Of a DNA stretch of 64,000 nt, positions 29,490 through 38,799 are shown piece after piece. Each line of letters opens with the position of its first letter. The stretch's first letter is position 1. Source of the stretch: Tannerella sp. (GTDB lineage: Bacteria; Bacteroidota; Bacteroidia; Bacteroidales; Tannerellaceae); NCBI GenBank assembly GCA_031276175.1, contig JAISNP010000109.1:1-64000 (forward strand), in the 5' to 3' direction. Both the position numbers and the translations under genes were made by a program. The notes under the pieces were generated by a model. The model was not told the DNA's origin. It worked only from the letters and a program-made list of their open reading frames with translations, and did not search any database.

Positions 29490-30923
29490 ATGAAGAAAAT
29501 TGTTTTGATACTTGTATCAGCCACATTGCTGGCATCATGCGGAAAACTGTTTTCCGGCGACGGCAGCGAATTGACAGGAGTCAAACTGGCGTCGTTCGCC
29601 GAGCCTGCACCTTACGGAATGGTATTGATTAAACGCGGTTCGTTTGCGATGGGCCCTGCCGACAATGACAGCCTCTGGGGCTTCAATGCCGGAACGAAAG
29701 GCGTCTCCTTCGAAGCGTTCTGGATGGACGAAACGGAAATCACAAACGCCAAATACCGACAATTCGTATATTGGGTGCGCGATTCCATCATCCGTACACG
29801 TCTGGCAGACCCGGCCTACGGCGGGAACGAATTGTTTATGATTACGGAAGACAGATACGGAGACCCCGTCACCCCGCATCTGGATTGGAACCGCCCGATT
29901 CCCTGGCGCCGAGCCAACGAAGACGAACTGCGTGCCATCGAAAGCGTCTATTACACGCACCCCGTAACAGGCGAACGGAGTCTGGACAAAAACCAGATGA
30001 ACTACAAATACGAATGGTTCGACCACACCTCTGCCGCACTGCGCCGCAACAATCTGAATCCCGCCGACCGCAACAGAAATACGGACATCCCGTTCAACCC
30101 GGAGGAAGTGGTAATGATTTCGAAAGATACGGCATACATCGACGACAACGGCAACGTGATCAACACGACCGTTACGCGCCCGCTCGGCTCGCCGTTCGAC
30201 TTCCTGCATACCCGCATCACCAATATCTATCCCGACGAAACAAGCTGGGTGAACGATTTCAGAAACGCTTACAACGAACCGTATCTGAAACTGTACTTCA
30301 ATCATCCGGGATACGACGACTATCCGGTAGTCGGCATCTCGTGGGAGCAGGCCAATGCCTTCTGCGTATGGCGCACGGAATCTTACAAGAAATCGTCGAA
30401 TCTGCCCGCCGGACAAGTGATTGAGCCGTTCCGCCTCCCGACGGAAGGCGAATGGGAATATGCGGCGCGTTCCGGAAAAAGCGAAAACAAATACCCGTGG
30501 GCGGACGCATCGTTGCAGAACGAAAAAGGCTGCTTCATGGCAAACTTCAAACCCGGCGACGGAAACTATACGGACGACGGCCATTTGGTTACTTCACGCG
30601 TAGCATCGTTCGCCCCGAACGAATTCGGGCTGTACGACATGGCCGGCAACGTGGCCGAATGGACATCTTCTATCTATACCGAAGCCGGGCTAAGCCAGGT
30701 GAACGACCTCAACCCCGACCTGCGTTACAGTGCGGCCAAGGAAGATCCCTATGAGATGAAGAAAAAAGTCGTCCGCGGAGGTTCATGGAAAGACGTCGCG
30801 CAGTTTATCCGTTCCGACATGCGCACGTTCGAATATCAGAATGAAACACGCTCGTACATCGGATTCCGGTGCGTGCGGACGCAGGTAGGTTTTTCGAATG
30901 TCAAAGGGAAAAAGAGTAAATAA
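29490..30923 (+). CDS. porK: T9SS ring lipoprotein PorK/GldK
   Basis: 477 residues with a lipoprotein signal (LLASC, Cys17) and a formylglycine-generating-enzyme-like (sulfatase-modifying factor) fold: YGMVLIKRGSFAMGP, FWMDETEITNAKYRQF, RLPTEGEWEYAARSG, LYDMAGNVAEWTSS, RGGSWKD and GFRCVRT. In T9SS, PorK and PorN form a large periplasmic ring attached to the outer membrane. Family proteins keep the fold but are structural, not enzymatic. It lies between porP and porL. Confidence 0.95.
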   Translation: MKKIVLILVSATLLASCGKLFSGDGSELTGVKLASFAEPAPYGMVLIKRGSFAMGPADNDSLWGFNAGTKGVSFEAFWMDETEITNAKYRQFVYWVRDSIIRTRLADPAYGGNELFMITEDRYGDPVTPHLDWNRPIPWRRANEDELRAIESVYYTHPVTGERSLDKNQMNYKYEWFDHTSAALRRNNLNPADRNRNTDIPFNPEEVVMISKDTAYIDDNGNVINTTVTRPLGSPFDFLHTRITNIYPDETSWVNDFRNAYNEPYLKLYFNHPGYDDYPVVGISWEQANAFCVWRTESYKKSSNLPAGQVIEPFRLPTEGEWEYAARSGKSENKYPWADASLQNEKGCFMANFKPGDGNYTDDGHLVTSRVASFAPNEFGLYDMAGNVAEWTSSIYTEAGLSQVNDLNPDLRYSAAKEDPYEMKKKVVRGGSWKDVAQFIRSDMRTFEYQNETRSYIGFRCVRTQVGFSNVKGKKSK

Positions 30924-30955
30924 TGCGAACTATAATATAATGAAAATAATAAAAC

Positions 30956-32272
30956 ATGGGAAAGTACAGGCGGTATAAGAACAAAATGGAGATGTTTCTC
31001 TCCAGCGAAAGAGGGAAACGTGTGCTGAACTTCTGTTACAGTTGGGGAGCATCCATTGTCGTGATCGGGGCAATGTTTAAGATTGTGCACTTGCCGTATG
31101 CAAATCAGATTCTATGCATATCCCTGATTTGCGAGGCAGTGGTATTCTTTATTTCGGCATTTGAACGGCCGGCGAGCGAATACAATTGGGAAGAAGTATT
31201 CCCCGTCCTCAAGTCTAAAAATCCGCTGGATCGTCCGGACTTCGGCAAAGAAGGCGCTACGTCCGGCGGCGGAGTGATAGTCGGAGGCATGGTAGCCGGC
31301 GGCGGCATTGTCGGAGGCGACGCTGTCGAAGGTGGTGTTGTCGGAGGCGGCGCTGTTGGAGGTGGTGTTGTTGGTGGTGGCATTGTCGGGGGCGGTGTTG
31401 TCGGCGGTGGCATTGTCGGTGGTGGCATTGTCGGAGGCGGTGTTATTGGCGGCGGTGTTGTCGGAGGACAAGGTGGCGGCGGAACTGTCATTATCGGTAA
31501 TATCCCGCAGGGCGGCGACGCAATAGCAGATGGAACAGTAGCGGGAGGAGCAATATCAGGCGGCGCAGTGGGCGGTGGCACGGTTGTCATCGGCGGCGGA
31601 GCAACGCCGGTACAGCGACCCACGCCCGAACAGACTGCCGACGCAGGACTGAAAACGATGGGACTGAACGTTTCCGAAGAAGACGCGCAAACACTCGCCG
31701 CCAGTATCAAAAAGCTGGGCGAAGCAGCCGAACAGATTGCCAAAATGGCCGATATGACCGAAGCCACCCAATCGTATGTCGAGCAGATTACGACGGTAGC
31801 GCAAAATCTGGAACGCTTCAACACCGTGGCGCTTTCGCTGGGCGAAGTGTCGGACTCACTGGTCTCCTCGTGCAAAGCCATATCGGGAACGCAAAACGAA
31901 GAAAATCCCGGAGACATGACACCGGGCTACGTGCAGCAGATGGAATACCTGAACGAAAACCTGTCGGAACTGAACAGGTTCTACGAAACACAACTGAACG
32001 GACTGCGTCCGCAAATGGATACGATTCACCACATCAATGCCGGACTGAGCCGCATCCGCGACATGTACGACAGTTCGGTTGTGGACAGCAGCGCTTTCCG
32101 CGTCGAAAACGAACGCATGGCGCAGTTACTCGGACAGCTCAACCAGGTATACAGCCGCCTGTTGCAAGCCATGACGCTCAACGCAAATCCGGGCGGCATA
32201 CCTTACCCGCCACAGCAACCGCCTTATCCGGGCGGATACCACCAGTCGCCATATTCCAATCCGGTGCGGTAG
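30956..32272 (+). CDS. porL: T9SS motor protein PorL/GldL with a Gly/Val repeat insert
   Basis: 438 residues, against roughly 210-310 usual for the family. Two N-terminal membrane helices (about 27-46 and 50-69) include Tyr28, Lys42, His45 and Glu60, which align by eye with residues reported as important in GldL. PorL and PorM form the proton-driven inner-membrane motor. Residues about 101-222 are a low-complexity insert of GGGVV, GGGIV and GGGAI pentapeptides; the DNA is a degenerate 15-bp repeat (ggcggtgttgtcgga). After this comes the expected cytosolic helical domain (GLNVSEEDAQTLAASIKKLG, EYLNENLSELNRFYETQL) and a Pro/Gly/Tyr-rich tail. The frame is intact, so the insert is probably translated. 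Confidence 0.93.
   Translation: MGKYRRYKNKMEMFLSSERGKRVLNFCYSWGASIVVIGAMFKIVHLPYANQILCISLICEAVVFFISAFERPASEYNWEEVFPVLKSKNPLDRPDFGKEGATSGGGVIVGGMVAGGGIVGGDAVEGGVVGGGAVGGGVVGGGIVGGGVVGGGIVGGGIVGGGVIGGGVVGGQGGGGTVIIGNIPQGGDAIADGTVAGGAISGGAVGGGTVVIGGGATPVQRPTPEQTADAGLKTMGLNVSEEDAQTLAASIKKLGEAAEQIAKMADMTEATQSYVEQITTVAQNLERFNTVALSLGEVSDSLVSSCKAISGTQNEENPGDMTPGYVQQMEYLNENLSELNRFYETQLNGLRPQMDTIHHINAGLSRIRDMYDSSVVDSSAFRVENERMAQLLGQLNQVYSRLLQAMTLNANPGGIPYPPQQPPYPGGYHQSPYSNPVR
31260..31620 (+). repeat. Degenerate 15-bp coding repeat inside porL
   Basis: About twenty imperfect copies of gtcggaggcggtgtt-type units code for (G)GG(V/I/A)(V/I) pentapeptides. All length changes by whole units keep the frame, so length polymorphism between strains is likely. 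Confidence 0.85.
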
Positions 32273-32308
32273 GGAAACAACATGTCTCAGCAACAAACAG
32301 AATAAAAT

Positions 32309-33874
32309 ATGGCCGGAATATCAAGCAACCCCAATTCGCCCCGTCAGAAAATGATCAACCTGATGTATCTGGTATTTATTGCCATGATGGCGCTCAACGT
32401 GTCGTCGGAAGTACTGGACGGTTTTGAATTGGTGGAAGACAGCCTGCAAAAAACAATTACCCACGCCGCACACCGCAACGAAATCGTGAAGGAGGAACTG
32501 GACTTCTATTACCGTACCAATCCCGAACGTGTAGGAGAATGGCACAATAAGGGCAGCGAAGTCAAGCGGCAATCCGACGAACTGTACGATTACATTCAGT
32601 ACCTCAAGGAACAAATTGTGAAGAAAACGGACGGCAGCGACGGCGACGTGGACAACATCAAGCACAAGGAAGACCTTGAGGCCGCATCGCGCGTCATGCT
32701 GGCGCCGGTCGTGGGCGAAGGCAGGAAGTTGAGGGAAAAGCTCGAATCGTATCGCACCTTCGTGGCGGGAACGGTGGCGGATACGGCAAAGACAGCCGTC
32801 ATCGAATCCGTCCTTAACCTGCGAACCCCGTCGAAAGGCGGCATCACCGCAGCCAATTGGGAGACGGCGCTGTTTGAAAGTATGCCCGTAGCGGCAGCCG
32901 TCACGATACTGACCAAACTGCAAAGCGACGTGCGCTACGTCGAAGGCGAGGCGCTGGCCTATATCCTGAGCGGCGTCGACGAAGGCGCCTACCGCGTCAA
33001 CGACGTCAAGGCTATGGTCATCCCACAAAGCCAGATTGTCATGCAGGGCATACCCTTCAAAGCGCAGATAGCCCTCGTAGCGATGGACTCGACGCAGCAT
33101 CCCAGGGTGTTTGTCAACGGCGCGGAACTGCCCGAATCGGAAAACGGCATGTATACAGGCTCCTCCGCCGGCATTGGCGAGCATAAATTCTCCGGCGAAG
33201 TGGTCATCAACGGCGCCGACGGCTCGCCCCGCAGCTATCCGTTTGCCGATTCCTACTTCGTGACGGAACAGACGGCAACGATCGCCCCCGTGCTGATGAA
33301 CGTGCTGTATGAAAGCATTGACAACGACATCGAGGTCGCCATCCCCGGCGTACCCAGCGGAAGCGTAAGGACAACCATTTCGGCAGGCACGATGAGGCAG
33401 AAAAGCGGCAACGTATGGACAGCCCGTCCACCCTCCGGCGCATCGAAGGTCGACGTCACCCTGTCCGCCGTTTCGGGAGGCCGTTCCATTTCAATGTCCC
33501 GTGAATTTAAAGTACGCCCCCTGCCTCCGGCCACGCCTTTCATTACGTACAAGGATGCCGAAGGCGCCACGCGCAAATTCACGGGCGGTTCCATTGCCAA
33601 ACGCTATCTGGTAGACGCCGGAGGCATCATGGCTGCTATCGACGACGGCATACTCGACGTGCCCTTCACGGTGACAAGTTTCGAACTCGTATTCTACGAC
33701 TCAATGGGCAACGCGCTGCCCGAAGTGTCGCAAAGCGCCTCGTTCACCGATCGACAGAAAAACATGATTCGCAATCTGGCGCGCGGCAAACGGTTTTATA
33801 TCACCAACGTCAGGGCAAACGACCCCGGCGGCAAGCAGCAGCGGCTTGCAACCATCGAAGTAATCGTAAACTAA
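32309..33874 (+). CDS. porM: T9SS motor/shaft protein PorM/GldM
   Basis: 521 residues, family length. A short cytosolic start (SSNPNSPRQKMINLMYLVF) leads into the single membrane helix, followed by a helical periplasmic domain (DGFELVEDSLQKTITHAAHR) and beta-rich domains with VFVNGAELPESENGMYTG and the GldM C-terminal region (SFELVFYDSMGNALPEVSQS, abridged). PorM dimers connect the PorL motor to the PorK-PorN ring. It starts 36 nt after porL. Confidence 0.95.
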   Translation: MAGISSNPNSPRQKMINLMYLVFIAMMALNVSSEVLDGFELVEDSLQKTITHAAHRNEIVKEELDFYYRTNPERVGEWHNKGSEVKRQSDELYDYIQYLKEQIVKKTDGSDGDVDNIKHKEDLEAASRVMLAPVVGEGRKLREKLESYRTFVAGTVADTAKTAVIESVLNLRTPSKGGITAANWETALFESMPVAAAVTILTKLQSDVRYVEGEALAYILSGVDEGAYRVNDVKAMVIPQSQIVMQGIPFKAQIALVAMDSTQHPRVFVNGAELPESENGMYTGSSAGIGEHKFSGEVVINGADGSPRSYPFADSYFVTEQTATIAPVLMNVLYESIDNDIEVAIPGVPSGSVRTTISAGTMRQKSGNVWTARPPSGASKVDVTLSAVSGGRSISMSREFKVRPLPPATPFITYKDAEGATRKFTGGSIAKRYLVDAGGIMAAIDDGILDVPFTVTSFELVFYDSMGNALPEVSQSASFTDRQKNMIRNLARGKRFYITNVRANDPGGKQQRLATIEVIVN

Positions 33875-33895
33875 ATTTCCAAACAAATACAAACT

Positions 33896-34951
33896 ATGAA
33901 GCGTATCTATTTTATACTGGCTCTGGCGATATGCACCCTGACGGCGTCCACGGCGATGCAGGCGCAGGACAACCGCCGCACGCCGCAGGCGCGGAGAGGC
34001 GCCGACCGCAACAGGGAACGAAACGAAGACAAGGCGCCATCCGAACTGACCGCAAGGGCGCAGCAGATGAACGAACTGATGACGCAGGACATAGGACACG
34101 CCCGATGGATGCGTGTAATTTACAGAGACCTGGACCTGCTGAACGAAAAAAACGCCCCGCTGTACTATCCCACTACTCCGGTAAACGGCGTTTCCAACCT
34201 CTGCGCAACCATCTTCCGCCTCGTGTCCGAAGGCAAACTCCCCGCATACGAATATGTGGACGGATACGAAATATTCGACGAGGCGCATCTGATAGATTTC
34301 AAGGAAGTACTGGATCGTTTCGAAATCATGTACGAAACCGACACCGTCAACAACCGGCAGCATTACGTCGTCAACGAAAGCGACATCCCCTCCCTGGAAG
34401 TAAAATCGCTCTACGCAAAAGAAGCATGGTTCTTCGACCAGAACAACTCGGTCTACGACGTGAAAATCCTCGCCGTATGCCCCTTCATCTACCTGAACCG
34501 CGACTTTGGGGAACAGCGCTCGCCCATGTTCTGGATACGTTACGAAGACCTCCGCCCCTACGTCATGAATACCTATATCATGACCTCGAATATTAACAAC
34601 GCCAAAACGTTTACGATAGACGACTACTTCCGCCTCCGGATGTTCGAAGGCGAAATATTCAAAACGGAAAACCTCCTGAACATCCCTCTCAATGCCTACG
34701 TCCCCGAAGACTCCATCAAGTTCGAACAGGAACGCATCGAAAAGCAACTGGCCGACTTCAAGGAATCGCTGTGGTTCAAGCCGGACACAACCCAGTTGCT
34801 TGCCACGGACAAGAAAGCGAAAAAGGCGAACGCCCGCGCACAAAAAAAGGCGGCTAAAGAAAAAGCGTCCAAACAGACAGACGAAAAACAGTCCAAACAA
34901 CCCAAAGCCGAAAAATCGGCGCCCGCGCGCAGCGTCAGACGCGGACGGTAA
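33896..34951 (+). CDS. porN: T9SS ring protein PorN/GldN
   Basis: 351 residues with a signal peptide ending at MQAQ. The conserved central part includes RWMRVIYRDLDLLNEKNAPL, YYPTTPVNG, FRLVSEGKLPAYEYVDGYE and CPFIYLNRDFGEQRSPMFW (abridged). The last 45 residues form a Lys/Ala/Gln-rich tail without obvious fold. PorN binds PorK in the periplasmic ring. It closes the por gene set; ribF follows 16 nt later. Confidence 0.95.
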   Translation: MKRIYFILALAICTLTASTAMQAQDNRRTPQARRGADRNRERNEDKAPSELTARAQQMNELMTQDIGHARWMRVIYRDLDLLNEKNAPLYYPTTPVNGVSNLCATIFRLVSEGKLPAYEYVDGYEIFDEAHLIDFKEVLDRFEIMYETDTVNNRQHYVVNESDIPSLEVKSLYAKEAWFFDQNNSVYDVKILAVCPFIYLNRDFGEQRSPMFWIRYEDLRPYVMNTYIMTSNINNAKTFTIDDYFRLRMFEGEIFKTENLLNIPLNAYVPEDSIKFEQERIEKQLADFKESLWFKPDTTQLLATDKKAKKANARAQKKAAKEKASKQTDEKQSKQPKAEKSAPARSVRRGR

Positions 34952-34967
34952 TCGAAAACCGGGAACA

Positions 34968-35930
34968 TTGAGAATCATACGTAATGCAGCGAAAGCGTCG
35001 GACCGGAAATGGGTGGCGACAGTCGGGTTTTTCGACGGCGTACACCGCGGACATCGTTTCCTCATCGACTCAATGTGCGAGCTGGCAGCAAGGAAACGCC
35101 TCCACGCTGCCGTACTCACCTTTCCCGCACATCCGCGCGAAGTGCTGCGGAAAGATTTCGAACCTTCGCTCCTTAACTCATTTGACGAAAAAACGGCGCA
35201 ACTGGCCACGACCGGCATCGACGCCTGCTTTCTCCTCGACTTCACGCCCGAACTGGCCGCTCTGCCGGCGCGCGACTTCATCGCCGGCGTCCTGTCGCAA
35301 CAATGGCATGTCGACACGTTGCTGGTGGGATACGACCATCGCTTCGGGCACAACCGCACCGACGGTTTCGAACAGTACGCGGCGTACGGCCGGGCATGTG
35401 GAATGGAAGTCCTCCGCGCCGGGATCTGCCGCGCCGGCGAAGAAGCCGTCAGCGCCTCCCGCATCCGTCAACTCCTCTCCGAAGGCAACGTAGAAGAAGC
35501 CGCGCAACTCCTCACCTATCCCTATCCTCTGAAAGGACGCGTCGTACACGGAAGCCGCACGGGGCGCGAACTGGGATTTCCGACCGCCAACATCGAAGCC
35601 TCCGACCGCCGGAAAATCATCCCCGGCGCGGGAGTATACGCCGTCCGCGTATCCCTCTGCGACGGCCGGAGATACAAGGGTATGCTTTCCGTCGGCAACC
35701 GTCCCACCTTCGGCAGCGAAAAAAACTCCGTCGAGGTACACTTGCTCCACTTTTCGGACACGATTTACGACTGCGAAATCGAAATCGCCTTCATCCGGCG
35801 CCTCCGTGCCAACAGGAAATTCGACACTCCGGCCGCCCTCGCCGCGCAACTCACCGAAGACTGCCGCACGACGGACTTGATATTATCACAACCCATTCTC
35901 TCCGGTCGTGACGGACAGGAGCACGAATAA
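34968..35930 (+). CDS. ribF: Bifunctional riboflavin kinase / FAD synthetase
   Basis: About 320 residues, full length for RibF, which phosphorylates riboflavin to FMN and adenylates it to FAD in the cytosol. The N-terminal nucleotidyltransferase has VGFFDGVHRGH (HxGH-like), VGYDHRFGHNR and SASRIRQLLSEG; the C-terminal kinase has GRVVHGSRTGRELGFPTANI and GMLSVGNRPTFG. No ATG or GTG fits the family N-terminus. The 34692 start in the track runs antiphase through porN and is not real. TTG at 34968 gives MRIIRNAAKASDRKWVATVG, matching the usual RibF beginning. It is probably transcribed with the por operon. Confidence 0.92.
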   Translation: MRIIRNAAKASDRKWVATVGFFDGVHRGHRFLIDSMCELAARKRLHAAVLTFPAHPREVLRKDFEPSLLNSFDEKTAQLATTGIDACFLLDFTPELAALPARDFIAGVLSQQWHVDTLLVGYDHRFGHNRTDGFEQYAAYGRACGMEVLRAGICRAGEEAVSASRIRQLLSEGNVEEAAQLLTYPYPLKGRVVHGSRTGRELGFPTANIEASDRRKIIPGAGVYAVRVSLCDGRRYKGMLSVGNRPTFGSEKNSVEVHLLHFSDTIYDCEIEIAFIRRLRANRKFDTPAALAAQLTEDCRTTDLILSQPILSGRDGQEHE

Positions 35931-36008
35931 CACATCATACCTGCATATAATGAAACCATCTCGACATATTCATAATTAATAGGTATTTCCGCATATGTGC
36001 GAACCGTA

Positions 36009-36016
36009 TACTTTTG
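36009..36016 (+). promoter_or_regulatory. -7 box TACTTTTG of the hmu locus
   Basis: TACTTTTG 48 nt upstream of hmuR fits TAnnTTTG. An iron-responsive operator would be expected here, but I see no clear Fur-like palindrome. Confidence 0.55.
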
Positions 36017-36063
36017 CAGCGACAAACAAGCTTACATCCGTATCCCTGAATGAAAAAATCGGA

Positions 36064-38058
36064 ATGAAGAAATATATCGTACTGACCGCTTTTTTACTGT
36101 CTGCCGCCTGTAATGCCTTTTCGCAGTCTTCCGACGCAAGGGCATCCGCCGACAGCGTCCGCCCGTTGGGGATAGACGAACGCACGCATTTCCTGGACGA
36201 AGTAGTCGTCACCGGCACGCTGACCTCCCGGACGCTGAAGAATACCCCGGTGCTGACGCGCGTCATCCCCGGCGCCGACATCCGCCGGTCGGGAGCCGTC
36301 ACGGCGCTGGAGGCGCTGGAGAATTTCGTCCCCGGCGTCCACTTTACGCCCAACCCGATGGGCGACAATATCCAAATCGCGGGATTGGACAACAAGTATA
36401 TCCTTGTGCTTGTCGACGGCGAACGTCTGGTGAACGAACGCACGGAAAACGTCAACTTCTCGCGCCTGAACGCTTCCGACATCAAGCGAATCGAAATCAT
36501 CAACGGCGCATCGTCCGTACTCTACGGCTCGAACGCCATCGGGGCGGTCATCAACATCATTACGGCCGACGTGGATAAACCGCTGCTCGGGTCGGTGCGC
36601 GTGCGCTATTCCAAATACAACAGTTTTGTGGCCGATGCCACGTTCGGGTTCCGGATAAAGGGGTTTTCTTCGAAGACCACCCTGTCGGCCAAAAACTCGG
36701 ACGGATATACGGCTCGCTCGCAGCCCGGCGAAGACGGACAAACGACGCAGTACACCATGTATCCGTATTCCGACCTCTCGCTCTCGCGGGTCTTCAAATA
36801 CGAAACCACGCGCCTGACCGCCGAACTGAAAGGCGCGTACTACCGCAACGAACAGTGGTTCCTGCACAAATACCAGACGCGGGTGGACGTGAATCACACG
36901 CTGGGCGCAAAAGTGCGCTACACGCCCCCCTCGGCTGCGCATACGCTCACCCTCTCCGGGAACAGCGACAATTACGGCGGACATCAGGTATACAAGATGC
37001 GCCGCGATTCGTCGGTCTACGTGAACGGCTCGCGCTACACGGCCTTCCGACTGATCGACGCATGGGACGTCACGGACAAAATACAACTCGTGAGCGGCGC
37101 GGAAATGAATCTCGAACATACTTTCAGCTATAACCAGTTCGGGTTCGACCCTGCAAAGAGGCGCGCTTCGAACGCCAACGTCTTCGCGCAGGGCGAGTTC
37201 AGGACGGACAACGGACTGGAAGCCCTGGCAGGAGCGCGGTATACGCACCATTCGCAGTTCGGCGGATACCTTTCTCCCAAAATCTCGCTGATGTACCGCA
37301 CGGGCGGATTCCGTTTCCGCGGAAATATCAGCAACGGATACAAGGCGCCTACGCTGAAGGAACTCTACATGAACTTCCCGCACAAAATCGGCGAAGACAT
37401 CCCCTTCTGGATTATCGGCAACGACGCCCTCGTGCCCGAAGAATCGTGGTACAGGGCTGTTTCGGTCGAATACATCGCGCCCGGAATCAACGCCTCGGTG
37501 ACGGCGCACGACAACTCCATCAGGAATAAAATCAACACAACGCAGTTTTGGGACGAAGCGCTGAGCCGCACGGAGATGAAATACGAAAACGTGGAAGACG
37601 CGCGCATCACGGGCGTCGACTGCGCGCTGCAATGGGATTTCCTGAAGCGCTTCCACCTCAGAAGCGGATATTCGTTTGCCCACGCCGTCGACGTGGCTAC
37701 CGGCCGCCAACTGTCGGGCAACAGCAAGCATACGGCAACGCTAAGCCTGATGTTCGGCAACGCGCGCCTCCCCTTCCTCCCGTCTTCCGACAGCCCCTAC
37801 ACCCTCTCGCTGCTTGCGCGATTCATGTCGCCGCGGAATTTTTATTCCGTCGATTTGATTACGGGAGAGGTCAACGACGATTCGACCGGCAGCTATTTCA
37901 TCTCCAACTTCGTGTATTCGCAGCAGTTTGCCTTGCACAAAGATTTAAAGGCCGAATTTCAGTTCGGCATCAACAACCTGTTCAACCACGTCAACCGCGA
38001 TTTCCTTTCCAACAATCCCGGAAGGATATTTTTCGTCGCTTCGGGAATAAGATTTTAA
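36064..38058 (+). CDS. hmuR: TonB-dependent haem receptor HmuR-like
   Basis: 664 residues with a signal peptide (MKKYIVLTAFLLSAACNAFS), a TonB-box-like segment (LDEVVVTGT), a plug (TRVIPGADIRRSGAVTALEA, RIEIINGASSVLYGSNAIGAVINII, abridged) and a 22-strand-type barrel ending FFVASGIRF. Its place at the head of hmuR-hmuY-hmuS-hmuT-hmuU-hmuV identifies it as the haem or haemoprotein receptor that passes ligand across the outer membrane. The track start at 35995 includes the promoter; 36064 is chosen. hmuY begins 3 nt after its stop, the reverse of the hmuY-hmuR order of P. gingivalis. Confidence 0.88.
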   Translation: MKKYIVLTAFLLSAACNAFSQSSDARASADSVRPLGIDERTHFLDEVVVTGTLTSRTLKNTPVLTRVIPGADIRRSGAVTALEALENFVPGVHFTPNPMGDNIQIAGLDNKYILVLVDGERLVNERTENVNFSRLNASDIKRIEIINGASSVLYGSNAIGAVINIITADVDKPLLGSVRVRYSKYNSFVADATFGFRIKGFSSKTTLSAKNSDGYTARSQPGEDGQTTQYTMYPYSDLSLSRVFKYETTRLTAELKGAYYRNEQWFLHKYQTRVDVNHTLGAKVRYTPPSAAHTLTLSGNSDNYGGHQVYKMRRDSSVYVNGSRYTAFRLIDAWDVTDKIQLVSGAEMNLEHTFSYNQFGFDPAKRRASNANVFAQGEFRTDNGLEALAGARYTHHSQFGGYLSPKISLMYRTGGFRFRGNISNGYKAPTLKELYMNFPHKIGEDIPFWIIGNDALVPEESWYRAVSVEYIAPGINASVTAHDNSIRNKINTTQFWDEALSRTEMKYENVEDARITGVDCALQWDFLKRFHLRSGYSFAHAVDVATGRQLSGNSKHTATLSLMFGNARLPFLPSSDSPYTLSLLARFMSPRNFYSVDLITGEVNDDSTGSYFISNFVYSQQFALHKDLKAEFQFGINNLFNHVNRDFLSNNPGRIFFVASGIRF

Positions 38059-38061
38059 CCT

Positions 38062-38760
38062 ATGAAACATTTATCACCCATATTAAAAGGATTGAAGCGC
38101 GCCGCGCTCGTCGTCGCCGTACTGACGGGGATGGCGGCGTGCCGTATCGACCGCCTTTGGGACAAAGACTTCATGTTCGAAACGGTCGAGCCGCAGGACG
38201 GCATGTTCGTCTACGATTGCAGCAGTTACACCGAGTGGCATTTCTTCTCGTTTGCCGAAGGCGGCGTGATCGGGAAGTGCGACGCCGGCGACGACGCAGC
38301 CTGTGACACGTGGCGGAAACGGACGGACTGGGATTTGGCCTTCCACCGCCAGAACGTAAAGACCAACAGCGGCGCGTCGGGAGCAGGGCAGGGGGGGATA
38401 CTGAAATACGGGCAGGCCGTCTTCGATTTCGACGCCGTGACCGAAGCCCCGGAAGAGGGCTACATGACCGATACGCCCGACTCCATCGTCTACGACATGA
38501 GCCGGATGACCGTCGGCGACATCGGATACATCCGCACCGGGCTGGCGCAGCCCGTCAAAGACTGGGCGACGCTGACGGACATGATGAACAGCGTATGGAC
38601 GTACCTGCAGGCCGTCTTCGTCGTCAGAACCGCCGACGGTAAGTACGCCCGTATTTATCTCCGTAACTTTAAGAACGACATCGGCGTGTCCGGCACCATC
38701 ACCATGCAGTACGTCTATCAGGCCGACGGCACAATCAATCTCGATATAAAACAAAACTGA
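38062..38760 (+). CDS. hmuY: HmuY-family haem-binding lipoprotein
   Basis: 232 residues. A lipobox (LTGMAAC, Cys27) predicts an outer-membrane lipoprotein. The mature part has the HmuY-like pattern: SSYTEWHFFSFAEGGVIG, TDWDLAFHRQNVKTNSG, then beta-rich VFVVRTADGKYARIYLRNF. HmuY proteins bind haem at the surface and hand it to HmuR. The haem-ligating residues differ among Bacteroidetes homologues and cannot be assigned here by eye. It contains a run of seven G in the GQGG codons. Confidence 0.85.
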   Translation: MKHLSPILKGLKRAALVVAVLTGMAACRIDRLWDKDFMFETVEPQDGMFVYDCSSYTEWHFFSFAEGGVIGKCDAGDDAACDTWRKRTDWDLAFHRQNVKTNSGASGAGQGGILKYGQAVFDFDAVTEAPEEGYMTDTPDSIVYDMSRMTVGDIGYIRTGLAQPVKDWATLTDMMNSVWTYLQAVFVVRTADGKYARIYLRNFKNDIGVSGTITMQYVYQADGTINLDIKQN

Positions 38761-38799
38761 TACAGACACATTATTTACTAATCCTTTAATTCTTATTTT

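Noticed and set aside
38389-38397. G7 run in hmuY as another phase switch
   Set aside because: Seven G is below the length usually variable by slippage and falls in conserved coding sequence; not enough to claim.
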